From NCBI GenBank assembly GCA_018645275.1, contig JABGOW010000511.1, forward strand, positions 5,175-40,369: 35,195 nt of DNA, read 5' to 3'. The DNA is from Verrucomicrobiota bacterium (lineage in GTDB: Bacteria; Verrucomicrobiota; Kiritimatiellia; UBA8416). The notes under the pieces are model-generated. The model worked only from the letters and a program-made list of their open reading frames with translations. It was not told where the DNA came from and did not search any database. Below, piece after piece: positions 32,847-35,195 of this stretch; the stretch's first letter is position 1, and the number at the start of each line of letters is the position of its first letter. The position numbers and the translations under genes are program-made.

Positions 32847-33590
32847 ATGGAAGTCGAAACGCTGCTCCATGGAGACAACTACATTTACCTGTTGATTGAT
32901 GGGGACGAGGCCGTCGTAGTGGATCCCGGTGCTGCTCCTCCTGTTCTCGAGGCACTCGATCAGCATCGCGCCTCCCTCAAGCTCATCCTGCTCACCCACT
33001 ATCATGGTGATCACACAGGGGGCTGCATCCCCCTAAAGCAGGCAAGTCGCTGCAGGGTCCTTGGATCTGCCGGTGGGCCAATTCCCCTCGACGAGGAGGT
33101 CTCAGAAAGCCGCACGATCACCTTTGCCGGACTCAGCATCTCCGTCTTCTCTGTACCCGGGCACACGTCCCACGATGTTGCCTACTACGTTCCCCAGGCG
33201 AAGTTGCTCTTCACAGGAGATACCCTCTTCGCGGGGGGGTGCGGCCGACTCTTCACGAACGATCCGGAGCGGCTGTGGTCCTCCCTCTCTCGCCTACGCG
33301 CACTTCCCGGCGATACCCGCGTCTATGGTGGGCACGACTACGCCCGCGACAACCTGGAATTTGCCGCCGCCCTGGAGCCAGAGAACACTGCGATCCGTCA
33401 GCGCTTGAACGGCCTCATCAAGCGAGAGCGTATGGGACCCCCCCATCCCCCTTCTACGCTTGCGGAGGAATGCAAGACGAACCCCTTCCTGCGTTGTGAC
33501 TCGCCCGAAGTGAGGGTGGCGGTCAACCTTCCAGAGGGTTCCGCAGTAGCCGTCTTTGCTGAGCTGCGGCGCCGCAAGGACCACTGGTAG
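32847..33590 (+). CDS. Metallo-beta-lactamase-fold hydrolase, glyoxalase II-like
   Basis: A 247-residue protein with the binuclear metal motif THYHGDHTGG (about residues 51-60), then PGHTSHDVAYYV, FTGDTLFAGGCGRLF and GGHDYARDNLEFA, the metal and substrate loops of hydroxyacylglutathione hydrolase (GloB). The C-terminal NPFLRCDSPEVR fits the family's glutathione-binding end. It would hydrolyse S-lactoylglutathione or another thioester in methylglyoxal detoxification. It begins 3 bp after the nitroreductase stop. Whether this organism makes glutathione cannot be seen, so another thiol is possible. Confidence 0.87.
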   Translation: MEVETLLHGDNYIYLLIDGDEAVVVDPGAAPPVLEALDQHRASLKLILLTHYHGDHTGGCIPLKQASRCRVLGSAGGPIPLDEEVSESRTITFAGLSISVFSVPGHTSHDVAYYVPQAKLLFTGDTLFAGGCGRLFTNDPERLWSSLSRLRALPGDTRVYGGHDYARDNLEFAAALEPENTAIRQRLNGLIKRERMGPPHPPSTLAEECKTNPFLRCDSPEVRVAVNLPEGSAVAVFAELRRRKDHW

Positions 33591-33776
33591 ATAAACGTCA
33601 TCTCCCCAACGGGGCAGATATGGTGAAGTTGACAACGTTCAAATGTTGATGCCTCTACGTCCAGGCATCAACATCTCGCACGAATCCGATTTCGTGCTTG
33701 GGTATCCTCGCTTTGATCACTAGATTGTTCATCACACTCAGCAACAGAATAGCCCACCCATAGAGGAGAAACTGCG
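33591..33776. other. Intergenic region with a family-A-like unit and an 11-bp hairpin
   Basis: CTCCCC-AAC-GGGGCAGATAT (33602-33621) resembles the GCCCCGCTGGGGC and GATATA units of repeat family A. ATGTTGATGCC (33643-33653) pairs perfectly with GGCATCAACAT (33664-33674). The stem has no T-tract. It may end the ars transcript or regulate the LysM gene. GAGGAGA (33761-33767) is the ribosome site of the next gene. Confidence 0.5.
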
Positions 33777-34310
33777 ATGCAAAAGTTGGCCCTTGTTCTA
33801 CTCGGTGTCGTTGTGGTTTGCAGCGGCTGCGAAACGCTCTCGGCACAGCAACGGCGGCAGGGAGAAATGCGGCGTTACAACGAAATGGCCAATCTCAGAG
33901 CCTCCGTGCAGCGGATTGAACAGCGACTGGATGGTATTGAGGCTGGCAGGGAGGACCTCTATGCGCAGATTTCTGATTTGCGTGAGACGCAAGCGCGGGA
34001 CGCAGCGCAACACGACACGGACCTCCAAGCCATTGAGATCAAACTCACAGCACAGACGTCTGCCCAGGAGAGTATGCGAAAAGGACTGGTCTCTGAGCTG
34101 AGTCGCAAGATGGCGACAATCATCAAGACACAGGCCCCTGCACCCGCGCGCCACTCCGAGTCCGGCTACGAGCATGTGGTCAAGCCCGGGCAAACGCTCT
34201 CCGAGATTGCCAAAGCCTATGGCGTTAGCATCAGTGTGGTCACGAGGGCGAACAAGCTGAAGAACCCGGATGATCTGCGCGTCGGTCAGACGCTCTTTAT
34301 TCCGGAATAA
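33777..34310 (+). CDS. LysM-domain lipoprotein with coiled coil
   Basis: A 177-residue exported protein. The signal peptide ends in a lipobox-like VCSGC (Cys at about 19; the Cys at -3 is unusual), so it is probably an outer-membrane or periplasmic lipoprotein. A coiled-coil region (about 35-115) follows. A C-terminal LysM domain (about 130-176: HVVKPGQTLSEIAKAYGVS, NKLKNPDDLRVGQTLFIP) binds the glycan chains of peptidoglycan. GAGGAGA 9 nt upstream supports ATG 33777. It converges on the minus-strand membrane gene, and the two coding regions overlap by exactly one 14-bp palindrome. A role in tethering the envelope to peptidoglycan is likely. Confidence 0.87.
   Translation: MQKLALVLLGVVVVCSGCETLSAQQRRQGEMRRYNEMANLRASVQRIEQRLDGIEAGREDLYAQISDLRETQARDAAQHDTDLQAIEIKLTAQTSAQESMRKGLVSELSRKMATIIKTQAPAPARHSESGYEHVVKPGQTLSEIAKAYGVSISVVTRANKLKNPDDLRVGQTLFIPE
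34297..34310. other. 14-bp palindrome shared by two convergent stop regions
   Basis: TTATTCCGGAATAA is a perfect palindrome. Read on either strand it gives ATT CCG GAA TAA, so both the LysM gene and the minus-strand gene end in Ile-Pro-Glu-stop from the same 14 base pairs. Confidence 0.9.
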
Positions 34311-35076
34311 CCGGCAGCCGCCAGCGGAGACCGAGCGCCTCCCCCGGGGGCACGATCGTCAGTGCAACAAGCGAAGGCGGTTCGACCGCAGGCTTCACCA
34401 CAGGGGCGGCAACAGCGGCAGCAAGTTCGGCCAAAGGTTTGGCGGAAGGTTCTGGTGCGCCCCTCCTCCGTTTCGCGGGCGTGTTCAATTCCTGCAGCTC
34501 ACGAACCTGCTGAGCAACGGTCGGCCAGTCCTTCATGACGCGGTCCAGATCCTCTTTGAGTGCCGTATTCTCACTCGCCAGACGATCCAACACCTCTTGC
34601 ATCGTCGCCATGCTCTCCCCGCCCTTCGTCACCTGCTCCGCAACCGCAGCGTGCTCGCTAGCCAGCTTATCGTGGCGGTCGAGGATGCTCTTGCGATCCG
34701 TGCCGAACCGGGTCTCAAGTGTGGACAAAGAGGCTCGTGTGGCTTCGTTCTCGGTCGCGATCTTCCTGTCGAGGGCCTCGGTCTCCGTCACAACGGCATC
34801 ATAGTCGACTGCCATCCGCTGCATCTGCCAGTAGACCAGGCCCGTCCCTGCCGCCGCAGTGACCAGAAGCAGGATCACGAACACCGCCGTAAGCGCTAGC
34901 AGCCGCCGGCGCGCCTTCTTTCGCTCGTTATCCAGAAAATCCTGGAAGGCTTCCAGCACAGGCAGCGAGCCCGGGGCGCGCTGAATTCCCGAGAAGCGGT
35001 TTCGTTCAATCTGCTTGAGATTGTTATCCAACCGAACAAGCTGTGTCTTCAATGTCTTTGGGGGTAGATTTTCCAT
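34297..35076 (-). CDS. Single-pass membrane protein with periplasmic coiled coil
   Basis: A 259-residue protein of no family I recognise. About 58 cytoplasmic N-terminal residues are followed by a basic stretch (ERKKARRR) and one TM helix at about 60-83 (LLALTAVFVILLLVTAAAGTGLVYW). A long Ala/Glu/Lys-rich coiled coil follows (about 85-195), then a Pro/Ala-rich tail (about 200-259). The ATG at 35076 lies 2 nt after the stop of an upstream minus-strand gene, so the two form an operon. It converges with the LysM lipoprotein, and both have coiled coils that could meet in the periplasm. An envelope-structural role is inferred only from this layout. Confidence 0.7.
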   Translation of the reverse strand: MENLPPKTLKTQLVRLDNNLKQIERNRFSGIQRAPGSLPVLEAFQDFLDNERKKARRRLLALTAVFVILLLVTAAAGTGLVYWQMQRMAVDYDAVVTETEALDRKIATENEATRASLSTLETRFGTDRKSILDRHDKLASEHAAVAEQVTKGGESMATMQEVLDRLASENTALKEDLDRVMKDWPTVAQQVRELQELNTPAKRRRGAPEPSAKPLAELAAAVAAPVVKPAVEPPSLVALTIVPPGEALGLRWRLPVIPE

Positions 35077-35078
35077 TA

Positions 35079-35195
35079 CTATTTCTGCAATCGCATCCAG
35101 GGCTTCATTTTAAACATAGACTTCGGAGGGGGACCAGAGGGGGCGGTTGAGGCAGCGCGACGTGGAGATTCCGGTGCGGGAGCAGGCTCTTCCGG
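35079..35195 (-). CDS. C-terminal tail of an upstream gene cut by the window edge
   Basis: A minus-strand frame enters at the right edge and ends at TAG (35081-35079), giving 38 residues. It opens with a Pro/Ala-rich linker (EEPAPAPESPRRAAS) and ends basic and hydrophobic (MFKMKPWMRLQK). Its stop lies 2 nt before the ATG of the membrane coiled-coil gene, which suggests one operon. It is too short to name. Confidence 0.5.
   Translation of the reverse strand, partial: PEEPAPAPESPRRAASTAPSGPPPKSMFKMKPWMRLQK

Noticed and set aside
1-35195. tRNA, rRNA, transposase or integrase genes
   Set aside because: No cloverleaf, conserved rRNA stretch, DDE or tyrosine recombinase motif was found by eye on either strand.

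Overview
The window looks like the chromosome of a Gram-negative bacterium, most likely from the PVC group (Kiritimatiellota, Lentisphaerota or Verrucomicrobiota). This is inferred from gene content: a sulfatase, ThuA and Gfo/Idh/MocA plus sugar-phosphate-isomerase clusters, very large repeat-rich exported proteins, an anti-sigma/VWA protein, and several families of short palindromic intergenic repeats. There is no rRNA or tRNA to fix the taxonomy, and no CRISPR array or transposase was seen.

Layout. (1) 1-1245 looks like a fragment of an integron-type gene cassette array. It holds the tail of a PIN-domain (VapC-like) toxin, a foldable attC-like site, a RelB/YafQ-type toxin-antitoxin pair with its own promoter, a second attC-like site, a small membrane protein and a truncated third site. 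An AT-rich SAM methyltransferase follows (1242-2051) and looks foreign. (2) 2127-5110 carries a Cys-type sulfatase, a secreted lytic transglycosylase and a small Cys-rich protein. (3) On the minus strand, 5112-9074 encodes a 1320-residue exported protein built from about 14 carboxypeptidase-regulatory-like beta domains. Next to it are a cluster of palindromic repeats and a 195-codon frame (9362-9949) broken by one in-frame TGA.

(4) 10304-21226 is the most unusual locus. A leader hairpin with a T-tract precedes an ECF sigma factor, which overlaps a fused anti-sigma (zf-HC2), single-TM, VWA/YfbK-like protein of 1116 residues. A 2176-residue membrane protein follows; it looks like two paralogous exported proteins fused end to end. 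Two copies of one hairpin repeat bracket the locus. I propose it as an undescribed envelope-sensing or envelope-assembly system.

(5) 21568-28838 has an AraC regulator divergent from a six-gene carbohydrate operon: ThuA, Gfo/Idh/MocA, Gfo/Idh/MocA, TIM-barrel isomerase, Gfo/Idh/MocA, TIM-barrel isomerase. It ends at a clear intrinsic terminator and fits an oxidative 3-keto-sugar type pathway. (6) 28979-30073 encodes an exported coiled-coil protein with a Lys/Ala/Pro-rich tail.

(7) 30302-33590 is an arsenic operon (ArsR, thioredoxin-type ArsC, ACR3 efflux permease) followed closely by a nitroreductase-family protein and a glyoxalase II-like hydrolase. (8) 33777-35195 has a LysM lipoprotein convergent with a membrane coiled-coil protein; their stop regions share a perfect 14-bp palindrome. 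The cut-off tail of a third gene follows.

Family assignments rest on motifs read by eye. No database search was run.
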